Source: Methanothermococcus sp. SCGC AD-155-E23 (GTDB lineage: Archaea > AGJL01 > Methanococci > Methanococcales > Methanococcaceae). Taken from it: a stretch of DNA of 42,729 nucleotides. The position numbers were made by a program, and so were the translations under genes. Every line of letters starts with the position of its first letter. Position 1 is the stretch's first letter. The stretch is from contig JAHEQA010000026.1 in assembly GCA_019561615.1 (NCBI GenBank), forward strand, positions 1 through 42,729. Reading direction: 5' to 3'. Positions 8,537 to 15,647 of the stretch are shown here, piece after piece. The notes under the pieces were generated by a model. It had not been told where the DNA came from. It did not search any database and saw nothing but the letters and a program-made list of their open reading frames with translations.

Positions 8537-9110
8537 TCTTACTAAATCTGTAGAGTAGTAGGTAGAGACCTGTGAAACCTAGAAGTATGGAGATCTGGGA
8601 TCTTGGATAGGAGAGTATATCTGGAAAACATATGGAAAGGATATATACTAAAATTATTGGAATTAGAACACCTAGGAAGATTTTTACTACGGTGTCTACC
8701 TTAGGTATGTTATCCTTAAAGTTTAGATAGATGGCGTAAATTAAAAGTAGGGTGTAGGTCAAGATTAGAGGGATCTCACCCCCTATATTCAAGATAGTAA
8801 GTATTAGAGGGGTTGAGAATATCCCAAGTAATTTAAGATCTAAGTTAAAGTCCCTCTTTAACAGGGCATCCAGGTAGAGAACTGCAGGGAGTATAACAAA
8901 TAACGTTGTATATATTATATCTAGGGAGAATAGGTCCTCAACCAATAGTAAGTTGGATAGCCATAGAAGGGTTATCAAATATACCATAAATCCCCAAAAT
9001 TTCTTAAGATAGGCCAGTATCAAAGACACTATTATACCAAGGAGTATATAGTGCTTGTAGGGAATGTCAAGAAAGATTATACCCTCTAGGAGTAGTAGCA
9101 ACCTGTACAT
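8526..9110 (-). CDS. Multi-pass membrane protein downstream of DUF58
   Basis: The 194-residue protein is almost entirely hydrophobic, with about six predicted membrane helices and few charged loops. It is the last gene of the DUF4350-MoxR-DUF58 set and its start overlaps the DUF58 gene by 25 bp, so the two are probably made together. In other MoxR/DUF58 clusters this position is often held by transglutaminase-like or DUF4129 membrane proteins, but no such catalytic motif is visible here. Its function is unknown. Confidence 0.65.
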   Translation of the reverse strand: MYRLLLLLEGIIFLDIPYKHYILLGIIVSLILAYLKKFWGFMVYLITLLWLSNLLLVEDLFSLDIIYTTLFVILPAVLYLDALLKRDFNLDLKLLGIFSTPLILTILNIGGEIPLILTYTLLLIYAIYLNFKDNIPKVDTVVKIFLGVLIPIILVYILSICFPDILSYPRSQISILLGFTGLYLLLYRFSKIND

Positions 9111-10351
9111 GGTTTTACCATTAAGTCTTTAATACTATCCCTGTAGGATACATCTATTACGGTGGCTCCCCTTCTTTTTAGCTCCTTAATAATCTTCCTC
9201 CTATTCTCGTAGTGTTTATAGAGCCTCAGTAGTATGTCCTCCTCTAATAGATCCTCTTCATCTAGATTAAAAGAGGGTGTATAGAGGGCATAGATTATTA
9301 CCTTAAATCCCTTTCTAGTCAGAATATTTACACTTTTAAAAAGAGGTACTATATTTGACTCCAGGTCTGTGATTATTATTACAGTTCCAGCCTTCATTCT
9401 ACTTAGAAGTTTTGCACACTGAAGGATACCAGGACTTTTAGAGAGGGGGAAGTTATTATTACATCTTTTTTCACAGATACCCCTTACATTTGGAATATAT
9501 CTCTTTATCTGAAATACTTCTATCTCCCTGAGATCCTCTAAAATTCTCTTCTTAACATTTCTATCTGAATACACCTTTAGGATCCGATAGTCGTCGTAGA
9601 GGATAATATTCAGATCCCCTTTACTTCCCTCCACAATACTCAAGAGTAGCGATAGGGCGTAGTCCAACTTACTTCTATCCCTCTTTGCAAACCTCCTCAT
9701 ACTACTTCCCACATCTAGTAACAGATAGACACTTTTCTCCTCTAGATGAATAAGTTTTCTAACAATTAATTTACCTACTTTGAAAGACCTCTTCCAATCT
9801 ATCCTCCTGGGATCGTCTCCAACTTCATAGAATTTCAACCCCCATATTTCTGGATCGGGAACACTAGATAGGAGGGACATCTGGCTTCTCTTCTCTATAC
9901 TGTATTTTAAACCTTCAAGGGAGGGTTCCACCTGTAGTTTAAAGGATGCAGAGTAATCTGTGCTAAATAACCCCCTTACATCGTGTAACCTACCCTTTAC
10001 CTCTAGTGTAAACTCCCCCTTTTTAAAGGGGATTACATTTATTACATATTTCCATACCTTCCCCTTTAATACCCTGTAGGAGAGTACCCCATGAGGTGAG
10101 GAAAAATCAAGAACAGGTACTGTATCCTTCCCATGAACTTTAAATACTATCCTGGAACATTGGCGCTCCTTTAAGGTACTCCTCTCTAACTCCCCTTCTA
10201 TTTTTAAATTGGAGGTACTCTCAATGAGATAGAGGTATAGAAAAATAGAGATGCCCAAAAATGTACTAAGGAGGTTGTTAAGTATATACCCACAGGTGAG
10301 ACAGAGTATGCCAAATCTTAAAAGTGTTCTGGAGTATTCCGTTGTATCCAT
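9086..10351 (-). CDS. DUF58 domain protein (MoxR-associated, vWA-like)
   Basis: The 421-residue protein has an N-terminal membrane hairpin (about residues 12-43), a beta-rich middle region, then the DUF58 signature YEVGDDPRRIDWKRS (175-189). A von Willebrand A-like domain follows, with the metal site motif DVGSSM (213-218). DUF58 proteins are encoded next to MoxR AAA+ ATPases, and the pair is thought to act as a chaperone that inserts metals or assembles complexes at the membrane. The ATG follows AAAGGAGATTCTC, 17 bp after the MoxR gene. The client of this pair is unknown; the neighbouring DUF4350, DUF1616 and pilin genes are candidates. Confidence 0.85.
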   Translation of the reverse strand: MDTTEYSRTLLRFGILCLTCGYILNNLLSTFLGISIFLYLYLIESTSNLKIEGELERSTLKERQCSRIVFKVHGKDTVPVLDFSSPHGVLSYRVLKGKVWKYVINVIPFKKGEFTLEVKGRLHDVRGLFSTDYSASFKLQVEPSLEGLKYSIEKRSQMSLLSSVPDPEIWGLKFYEVGDDPRRIDWKRSFKVGKLIVRKLIHLEEKSVYLLLDVGSSMRRFAKRDRSKLDYALSLLLSIVEGSKGDLNIILYDDYRILKVYSDRNVKKRILEDLREIEVFQIKRYIPNVRGICEKRCNNNFPLSKSPGILQCAKLLSRMKAGTVIIITDLESNIVPLFKSVNILTRKGFKVIIYALYTPSFNLDEEDLLEEDILLRLYKHYENRRKIIKELKRRGATVIDVSYRDSIKDLMVKPCTGCYYS

Positions 10352-10368
10352 GAGAATCTCCTTTAAAA

Positions 10369-11298
10369 TCAGTCGTACCTAAAGTCCCCTTTTGGCACCT
10401 CTACCCTATCCAGTATATCCCTTAGAACACTCTCTACAGGCTCTTCCACCTCGTAGTCTAATACAATCCTATGACTTAAAACCTTCAGTACATTATCTTT
10501 AACATCGTCGGGGATTACATACCTCCTACCTTCCAGGTAGGCGTTACCCTTTGCTATCTTAAGTAACTGTACTCCAGCCCTTGTACTTGCACCTAGTACC
10601 ACCCTCTTATCTCTCCTGGTATGCACTACAATATCCCTGATATACTTCAATATAGCCCTGGATACGTGGATACTGTCCACCTCTTTAAAAACCTCCTCCA
10701 TGGTATTTCTATCTAGGATGGTGTTTATCTCCTCCCTCTCCTCCTCATTATTCTTTAGTGTCAATACCTTCAACTCCTCCTCCTCACTTAAGTAATGGAT
10801 CTTAGATTTTATCATGAATCTGTCCAACTGGGCTGTGGGTAGTGGATATACCCCTTCAAATTCCACAGGATTCTGGGTTGCAATAACCATGAAAGGTGTA
10901 GGTAGTGAATAGGTCTTCCCCCCAACTGATACACTGTTCTCCTCCATAGCCTCTACCAGTGCAGACTGGGTCTTTGGAGACATCCTGTTTATCTCATCTA
11001 CTAGGAGGATATTGGAGAAGATAGGTCCTGGAATGTATTTAAAATCCCCCAGGTTTATGTCGTATATCTCACCACCTACTATATCAGAGGGGATGAGATC
11101 TGGAGTACCCTGTATCCTGGAAAAATTCAATCCTATACACTGGGAGAATGTCCTGGCTAATGTGGTCTTGGCGAGCCCTGGAACACCCTCCAGTAGGATA
11201 TGCCCCCTGCAGATAAAGGATAGAAATAGATCTCTTATTACGTCGTCTAATCCTATAACTCTTTTTCCTACTTCCTCCCTTAATCTTTCGAAGATCAT
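10369..11298 (-). CDS. MoxR-family AAA+ ATPase
   Basis: The 309-residue ATPase has Walker A GVPGLAKT (residues 38-45), Walker B ILLVDEINR (97-105) and the MoxR hallmark ATQNPVEFEGVYPLPTAQ, then a sensor-2 domain with GASTRAGVQLL. Length is normal. MoxR proteins act as chaperone-like ATPases with vWA partners; here the DUF58 protein just downstream is the obvious partner. Its ATG overlaps the stop of the DUF4350 gene in an ATGA arrangement, showing translational coupling. The family call is firm, but the target is not known. Confidence 0.93.
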   Translation of the reverse strand: MIFERLREEVGKRVIGLDDVIRDLFLSFICRGHILLEGVPGLAKTTLARTFSQCIGLNFSRIQGTPDLIPSDIVGGEIYDINLGDFKYIPGPIFSNILLVDEINRMSPKTQSALVEAMEENSVSVGGKTYSLPTPFMVIATQNPVEFEGVYPLPTAQLDRFMIKSKIHYLSEEEELKVLTLKNNEEEREEINTILDRNTMEEVFKEVDSIHVSRAILKYIRDIVVHTRRDKRVVLGASTRAGVQLLKIAKGNAYLEGRRYVIPDDVKDNVLKVLSHRIVLDYEVEEPVESVLRDILDRVEVPKGDFRYD

Positions 11299-12269
11299 AG
11301 TATCCTATTTACAATCTTGTAAAGGGTAGATATATCAAGGTGATACTTTTTACTAACATCTTCCAGGATTTTTCTGAGAGATAACTCCTCTTTATATTTA
11401 AAATTATTTGCAACAAGTTTCTCTATTGGATATCTAAGTAGTCTAAGTATCTTATTGGCTATTACTGTAGCTATCAGTATGCCTGTAAAGAGGTAACTTA
11501 ATAATTCAGGTGTAACGTTGTTACTTCGAACAGCCACTGTTACAATATTTTGAGGGTTCACGTCAAGGTGGTGATACTCGTCGAAATATATGGCACTTTT
11601 TTCTGAGTAGTTGAAGTAACTCTTTAAAAAATCCCTGTTGTAGTTGAAGAATTCATTTTTAAATATTGCTGGGTCGGAGATCAGTATTACTTTACCACTA
11701 CCGTAATCCTTCTCCACTATAAGTGGATAGGAGGACTCCTCCCCTGGTTCAGGGTATTTGCCAATTCTACTAGATCTACTGGAGTATACTAAAACTGTAC
11801 CCTTATCTTTACCTATGATTGCAGAGGGGTTTTCCATTAGGACATAGTCATAGGCATAGAGTTCCACAGGCCTCGTTATATCGTAGAGTGGATCTTTAGA
11901 GAATCTGAAAGAGATATTTAAGTGTTTTAAGATGTGGTTGCCCTCCTTGGAGTTATCTGCAAGGATTAATATATTTCCCGAGGATATGTATCTCTTCAGG
12001 TTTTTTACTTCTTCTTCTGTAAATCCCACATCTGGAGAGATGATAAATAGAACGGAATTTTCTTTTAGATCCTCTCTACTGTAGGGATATATTAAAGGTC
12101 TTGTATTGTTGTTCATCCTGTACATTAATTTAAAGAAGTTGGAACATCCCTCTTTTTCTCTGTTGAATACACTGTAAGGTTGGGTGGTTTTAATAGTGGG
12201 AATTACTAGGGGCATGGCTATAAACCCTAGCATTAGAAGGACTAGTAAAATAAAGTGTTCTGTTCTCAT
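11295..12269 (-). CDS. DUF4350 domain membrane protein
   Basis: The 324-residue protein has an N-terminal membrane segment (about residues 6-24). An extracytoplasmic DUF4350 domain follows, with the readable features SVLFIISPDVGFTEEE, YISSGNILILAD and GSGKVILISDPAIFKNEF, and then YFDEYHHL. A second membrane segment lies near residue 250 before a cytoplasmic tail. DUF4350 proteins commonly accompany MoxR and DUF58. This is the first gene of the set; GGTGTTTCCCA precedes its ATG. It is divergent from the winged-helix regulator at 12399, so the two promoters share the spacer. Confidence 0.8.
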   Translation of the reverse strand: MRTEHFILLVLLMLGFIAMPLVIPTIKTTQPYSVFNREKEGCSNFFKLMYRMNNNTRPLIYPYSREDLKENSVLFIISPDVGFTEEEVKNLKRYISSGNILILADNSKEGNHILKHLNISFRFSKDPLYDITRPVELYAYDYVLMENPSAIIGKDKGTVLVYSSRSSRIGKYPEPGEESSYPLIVEKDYGSGKVILISDPAIFKNEFFNYNRDFLKSYFNYSEKSAIYFDEYHHLDVNPQNIVTVAVRSNNVTPELLSYLFTGILIATVIANKILRLLRYPIEKLVANNFKYKEELSLRKILEDVSKKYHLDISTLYKIVNRIL

Positions 12270-12398
12270 TGGGAAACACCGGAGGTTAAGTATTTTAGTT
12301 AAGAGTTATTATTATTGGGATGGAATGTTAAGGGAATTGCTCCTATTTAATCTTGGAGATGGTATTAATTTTTGATGGACATTAAAAGTGAGGTATGT
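12270..12398. promoter_or_regulatory. Divergent spacer between DUF4350 and the winged-helix regulator
   Basis: This A/T-rich spacer separates two start sites that point away from each other. I see TAATAATAATA-type stretches that could form a TATA element for the minus-strand operon and TTTAATC/ATTAATT sequences for the plus strand, but no convincing consensus box. The palindrome found at 12685-12710 does not recur here. Confidence 0.35.
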
Positions 12399-12680
12399 AT
12401 GGACAACATATTTAACTCCGAGGTCAGGGTAAAGGTGTTGGCTCTGTTATACGGGGTGAAGTACTGTGAATTCAACTATCTCTTGAAAAAACTGGGAACC
12501 TCCCCTGGAAATCTCTGGACCCATTTAAAGAGACTTGAAAAAGAGGGTTATGTTGAGGTGAAGAAGTATCCCCTGAAGAAAGGGGTGAGAACTATAGTCA
12601 AGATTACAGAGAAAGGTGCTGAGAAGTTTAGAGAGTATCTAAATGAGTTGTTAAAACTCTCAGGTGGAGAGGTTTCATAA
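12399..12680 (+). CDS. Winged-helix transcriptional regulator
   Basis: The 93-residue protein is a single winged-helix DNA-binding domain: SEVRVKVLALLY helix, CEFNYLLKKLGTSPGNLWTHLKRLEKEGYVEV helix-turn-helix, and a KGVRTIVKITEKG wing, followed by a short dimerisation-type helix. It resembles the HTH_34/MarR-like group of small archaeal regulators. I start at ATG 12399 because GTGAGG lies just upstream; in-frame TTG 12372 and ATG 12375 are possible. The gene ends 5 bp before a palindromic operator that overlaps the promoter of the first pilin-like gene, so it probably controls that gene. No ligand domain is present. Confidence 0.85.
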   Translation: MDNIFNSEVRVKVLALLYGVKYCEFNYLLKKLGTSPGNLWTHLKRLEKEGYVEVKKYPLKKGVRTIVKITEKGAEKFREYLNELLKLSGGEVS

Positions 12681-12684
12681 TAAT

Positions 12685-12710
12685 ACTTTGTATTACAAAG
12701 TAATTGTAAT
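12685..12710. promoter_or_regulatory. Overlapping palindromic operator
   Basis: Two perfect inverted repeats overlap here. ACTTTG-TATTA-CAAAGT occupies 12685-12701, and ATTACAA-AGTAA-TTGTAAT occupies 12692-12710. They end 1 bp before the TATA box of the pilin-like gene, covering the BRE position where a bound repressor would block TFB. The winged-helix gene just upstream is the natural candidate to bind it. The palindromes are seen directly; the regulator link is inferred. Confidence 0.75.
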
Positions 12711-12711
12711 A

Positions 12712-12719
12712 TTTATATA
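12712..12719 (+). promoter_or_regulatory. TATA box for the class III pilin-like gene
   Basis: TTTATATA matches the archaeal TATA consensus. It lies 66 bp before the ATG at 12778, predicting a transcript start near 12743 and a leader of about 35 nt. The leader ends with GGAGGTGA at 12764-12771, an almost complete match to the 16S rRNA tail and the strongest ribosome binding site in this region, as expected for an abundant structural protein. Confidence 0.75.
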
Positions 12720-12777
12720 CTAAAGTTAAGGTAGTATAATAATGCCCAGGAAATAAGTGATAAGGAGGTGAGTAGTT

Positions 12778-13005
12778 ATGCTAATGGAGAAGTTAATGTC
12801 CAAGAGAGGACAGGTCTCCATGGAGATAGGTATTCTAGTTGCAGCTGCTATTGCAGTTGCTGCAATTGCTGCATACTTCTATGTTGTAAATATTCAACAG
12901 AGTGCTTCTAGGGCAGGAAATGCTTCAAATGCTACAATCCAAGAATTGCAAGGTGTAGCAATAGATTATGCTCAGAGAATGAGGAATTTAACAAATTCAA
13001 CATAA
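12778..13005 (+). CDS. Class III signal peptide (type IV pilin-like) protein 1
   Basis: The 75-residue protein is a typical small Methanococcales type IV pilin-like subunit. The class III signal is KRG followed by QVSMEIGIL (Q12-x-S14-x-E16-x3-L20), and cleavage by the EppA-type prepilin peptidase is expected between G11 and Q12. The hydrophobic alanine-rich helix (about residues 17-38) follows, then a short polar domain with Asn-x-Ser/Thr sites (NAS, NAT, NLT). That leaves a mature protein of 64 residues. It has its own strong promoter and ribosome binding site and is followed by T-runs. It is adjacent to a paralogue that shares a 29-nt identical block. Confidence 0.88.
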   Translation: MLMEKLMSKRGQVSMEIGILVAAAIAVAAIAAYFYVVNIQQSASRAGNASNATIQELQGVAIDYAQRMRNLTNST

Positions 13006-13009
13006 AAAA

Positions 13010-13038
13010 TTTTTCTATCTATTTTTTACTATTTTTTT
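13010..13038 (+). terminator. Oligo-T terminator after pilin-like gene 1
   Basis: Three T-runs of 5, 6 and 7 bases (13010-13014, 13022-13027, 13032-13038) follow the stop codon within 35 bp. Archaeal RNA polymerase terminates at such oligo-T stretches without a hairpin. Partial termination here would lower expression of the second pilin-like gene relative to the first. Confidence 0.6.
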
Positions 13039-13050
13039 ATCGGTGTATGT

Positions 13051-13269
13051 ATGTCATTAATAATTAAGTTACTCTCCAAAAGAGGACAGGTCTCCATGGA
13101 GATAGGTATCTTAATTATTGCAACGATCACTGTGTCCACCATTGCTATCTACTATTATATAAACAACTATATAAACCTCAACTCCAATGCCCCACAAAAA
13201 GCAGTAAATGAAACCATTAACTCATTAAGTAATGTGTCTAAAAAATACAGTAATTTAATGAAACAATAA
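13051..13269 (+). CDS. Class III signal peptide (type IV pilin-like) protein 2
   Basis: The 72-residue protein repeats the architecture of its neighbour: KRG followed by QVSMEIGIL with predicted cleavage between G12 and Q13, then an isoleucine-rich hydrophobic helix and a short asparagine-rich C-terminal domain with NET and NVS sites. The helix and tail have diverged from pilin 1 while the processing region is nearly identical at DNA level. GGTGTATGT precedes the ATG. It may be a minor pilin or an adaptor of the same filament. It is convergent with the DHH phosphoesterase gene. Confidence 0.82.
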   Translation: MSLIIKLLSKRGQVSMEIGILIIATITVSTIAIYYYINNYINLNSNAPQKAVNETINSLSNVSKKYSNLMKQ

Positions 13270-13281
13270 AACTTCTAATTT

Positions 13282-13309
13282 TGTTTGTTACTAACTCCTA
13301 AAACAAACA
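13282..13309. terminator. Inverted repeat between convergent genes
   Basis: TGTTTGTT and AACAAACA form an 8-bp perfect stem with a 12-nt loop in the 45-bp gap between pilin-like gene 2 and the DHH gene. Its position between two convergent stop codons suits a bidirectional terminator, although the stem is A/T-rich and weak at high temperature. Confidence 0.4.
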
Positions 13310-13314
13310 TAGTA

Positions 13315-14340
13315 TTAACTACCACTATTCTCCACTACCTTCTCCTTAAAAATCTCATAGCATAGATCTAAAACCTCCCTTATCACCTCCTCTTTACTTC
13401 TACTTTTATCGTATCTTGCATTTAACCCTGCAGCCTCCCTATGTCCACCACCTTCCCCCCCTAACCTCCTGGCAACCTCCTCCATCAACTCCCCCATGTG
13501 CACCTTCCTAGCTAGAGACTTCCTACACCTCCCACTTACCCTTATCTCCCCCTCCCTCTTCCTCACCGCCACCACAAAGGCCACATCTGCACCTATGGAT
13601 ACTATGGTCTTGGCACAGGAGGCCTCGAAGGAACTTACATGGGAGAGTGCTACAATGTATCCCCCAACCTCCCTTAACTCCATTCTACTACAGGCCTTCA
13701 AATGTGCCATCCTCTTACTCTCATCCATCTCCTGGGTTAGAAGGCTAAGTATCCTCTGAAAGTTGATACCCCTTATAAGCCAGGCTATTATCTGGAAGGT
13801 CTCCTCCCTTGCCAACTTCAAGTGTTTGGTATCGTAGAGGATACCACAGAGTAGAGCTATCCTAATATCCCTTGGGGGATAGATGCCCATCTCCCTGAAT
13901 ATCTGGGAGACTATTTCACAGGTGGAGGTTGCCCCCTCGTCTACTATGGAGAGGGTACAGAGCTCTGAGAGCTCTGTTTTCTTATGGTGATCTATCACTA
14001 CCAGGGTAGAACTCTTTAACTCCTGAGTATCCACCTTTACCTGGTTTAAGTTGGAGGTATCTACAAAGAATACCACATCTAGCAACTTGGGATATTGAAC
14101 AACCTCCACCTCCTCCCCTATCTCCTCAAGTATATTTTTCGACAACTTACTTATAGAGTCTGCAGATATTACAAGGGTTTTATCCTCTGATTTATTTAAA
14201 ACCTTAGCAAGATATTTTAAGGCAATTGCAGCTCCAATTGCATCTGGATCTGCGTTATGATGACAGAGAAAGAGTATACTCTTATTTTCCTGGAGTATCT
14301 TTTTTAGACGGTTTATATCTTCACTTTTTAGTCTTACCAT
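13315..14340 (-). CDS. DHH/DHHA1 family phosphoesterase (NrnA/RecJ-like)
   Basis: The 341-residue protein has the DHH-family motifs HHNADPDA (residues 27-34), FVDTS (91-95) and DHH (116-118), and the DHHA1 motif GGGHREAAG (296-304), all intact. Proteins of this size act as oligonucleotide or cyclic-dinucleotide phosphoesterases, or as RecJ-like exonucleases with two Mn ions. Which of these applies cannot be decided by reading. GGTGTCTAC precedes the ATG. It is a single-gene unit, divergent from cdhD and convergent with the pilin genes. Confidence 0.85.
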   Translation of the reverse strand: MVRLKSEDINRLKKILQENKSILFLCHHNADPDAIGAAIALKYLAKVLNKSEDKTLVISADSISKLSKNILEEIGEEVEVVQYPKLLDVVFFVDTSNLNQVKVDTQELKSSTLVVIDHHKKTELSELCTLSIVDEGATSTCEIVSQIFREMGIYPPRDIRIALLCGILYDTKHLKLAREETFQIIAWLIRGINFQRILSLLTQEMDESKRMAHLKACSRMELREVGGYIVALSHVSSFEASCAKTIVSIGADVAFVVAVRKREGEIRVSGRCRKSLARKVHMGELMEEVARRLGGEGGGHREAAGLNARYDKSRSKEEVIREVLDLCYEIFKEKVVENSGS

Positions 14341-14377
14341 GTAGACACCATTTTTAATGTTACTTAAACTAAAAAAC

Positions 14378-14385
14378 TTTATATA
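14378..14385 (+). promoter_or_regulatory. TATA box for cdhD-cdhE
   Basis: TTTATATA lies 59 bp before the cdhD ATG within ACTTTATATATTA, predicting a transcript start near 14409. It is the best TATA match in the 103-bp spacer between the DHH gene and cdhD. Confidence 0.7.
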
Positions 14386-14443
14386 TTATCCTCCAATTTA
14401 TAACGATTTATAATGATAGATTTTTTTGCCCCTGGTGATCTTA

Positions 14444-15634
14444 ATGGGACTAGATGAGGTATTTGAACTTGTGAAAAAAACGAACAGGGTTAAGATAGAC
14501 AGTATAGAGATAACTGCAAATGAGATAGTTATAAACATCCCTACCATATCCCCTATCTCCATACCTCAAACCCCTCCAATAAGAGAGAGTATCAGAAGGA
14601 TAATATCACCTGAGGAACCTAGGATAGAGATACCTGAGGTAGATTGGGAGCCTCCAGTGGAGAAGTATAAGGGCTATATAAGGGAGGTGCAATTTGGCAG
14701 GCCTAAGTCTGAGGGAGGTAGAGGTAAGGTGATAAAGATAGGTGGGCAGAGGGCACTTTACAGGTTCGAGGAGGTGCAGCCAAATCCTCCAGTGGTAACC
14801 TTCGACATCTTCGACATGCCCATGCCTGGGCTACCTAAGCCTGTGAGGGAGTACTTCCAGGATGTGATGGAGGATCCTGTGGAGTGGGCTAAAAAGTGTG
14901 TAAGGGAGTTCAACGCCGATATGGTAACAATACACCACATCTCTACAGATCCAAAGATCAAGGATACCTCCCCAAGGGAGGCTGCAAGGCTGATGGAGGA
15001 TCTCCTCCAGGCTGTAGATGTACCCTTTGTCATTGGAGGTAGTGGAGATCCCAAGAAGGACCCCTTAGTCCTAGAGGCCTGTGCCCAGGTTACAGAGGGG
15101 GAGAGATGTCTTCTTGCATCTGCAAACCTGGATCTAGACTACAAGAGGGTGGCAGACGCCGCCATGAGGTACGACCACAACGTCCTCTCCTGGACTATTA
15201 TGGATCCAAACATGGCCAGGGATTTAAATAGGAGATTGATATCCCATGGCCTTGACGGGGATAGAATTGTTATGGATCCTACAACCTGTTCCCTGGGATA
15301 CGGTATAGAGTTCTCCATAAACGCCATGACAAGGTTGAGATTGGCAGGTTTGAAAGGTGACGAACTGGTAAATATGCCCATGTCCTCTGGAACTACAAAC
15401 GCCATAGGTGCAAGGGAGGCCTGGATGGCTAAACCAGAGTGGGGGGATAGGAGATACAGGTTACCACTCTGGGAGATTACAACGGGATTGACTATGCTCC
15501 TCTGTGGTGTAGATCTATTTATGATGCTCCACCCTCTCTCTGCCACGGTGATAAAGGAGTTTGGAAGGCTGCTTGTAAGTAAGCCTGGGAAGATAGAGGT
15601 AAGTAGTGACAACTACCAGTGGATTAAGGCCTAG
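14444..15634 (+). CDS. cdhD: Acetyl-CoA decarbonylase/synthase, delta subunit (corrinoid Fe-S protein small subunit)
   Basis: CdhD pairs with CdhE to carry the corrinoid that transfers a methyl group between tetrahydromethanopterin (tetrahydrosarcinapterin) and the acetyl-CoA-forming A-cluster. The 396-residue sequence has the expected TIM-barrel landmarks: TFDIFDMPMPGLPKPVR, NADMVTIHHISTDP, PFVIGGSGDPKKDP and MDPTTCSLGYGIEF. I place the start at ATG 14444 because GGTGATC lies exactly upstream; TTG 14426 and GTG 14435 are earlier but unlikely. cdhE follows at 15648 after 13 bp. The A, B and C subunits are not in this window, which is common in Methanococcales where cdh genes are dispersed. 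Confidence 0.93.
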   Translation: MGLDEVFELVKKTNRVKIDSIEITANEIVINIPTISPISIPQTPPIRESIRRIISPEEPRIEIPEVDWEPPVEKYKGYIREVQFGRPKSEGGRGKVIKIGGQRALYRFEEVQPNPPVVTFDIFDMPMPGLPKPVREYFQDVMEDPVEWAKKCVREFNADMVTIHHISTDPKIKDTSPREAARLMEDLLQAVDVPFVIGGSGDPKKDPLVLEACAQVTEGERCLLASANLDLDYKRVADAAMRYDHNVLSWTIMDPNMARDLNRRLISHGLDGDRIVMDPTTCSLGYGIEFSINAMTRLRLAGLKGDELVNMPMSSGTTNAIGAREAWMAKPEWGDRRYRLPLWEITTGLTMLLCGVDLFMMLHPLSATVIKEFGRLLVSKPGKIEVSSDNYQWIKA

Positions 15635-15647
15635 TATCGGTGATAGG

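Noticed and set aside
15139-15612. Minus-strand frame opposite cdhD
   Set aside because: It is antisense to a strongly conserved coding region and shows no recognisable motif or independent promoter.
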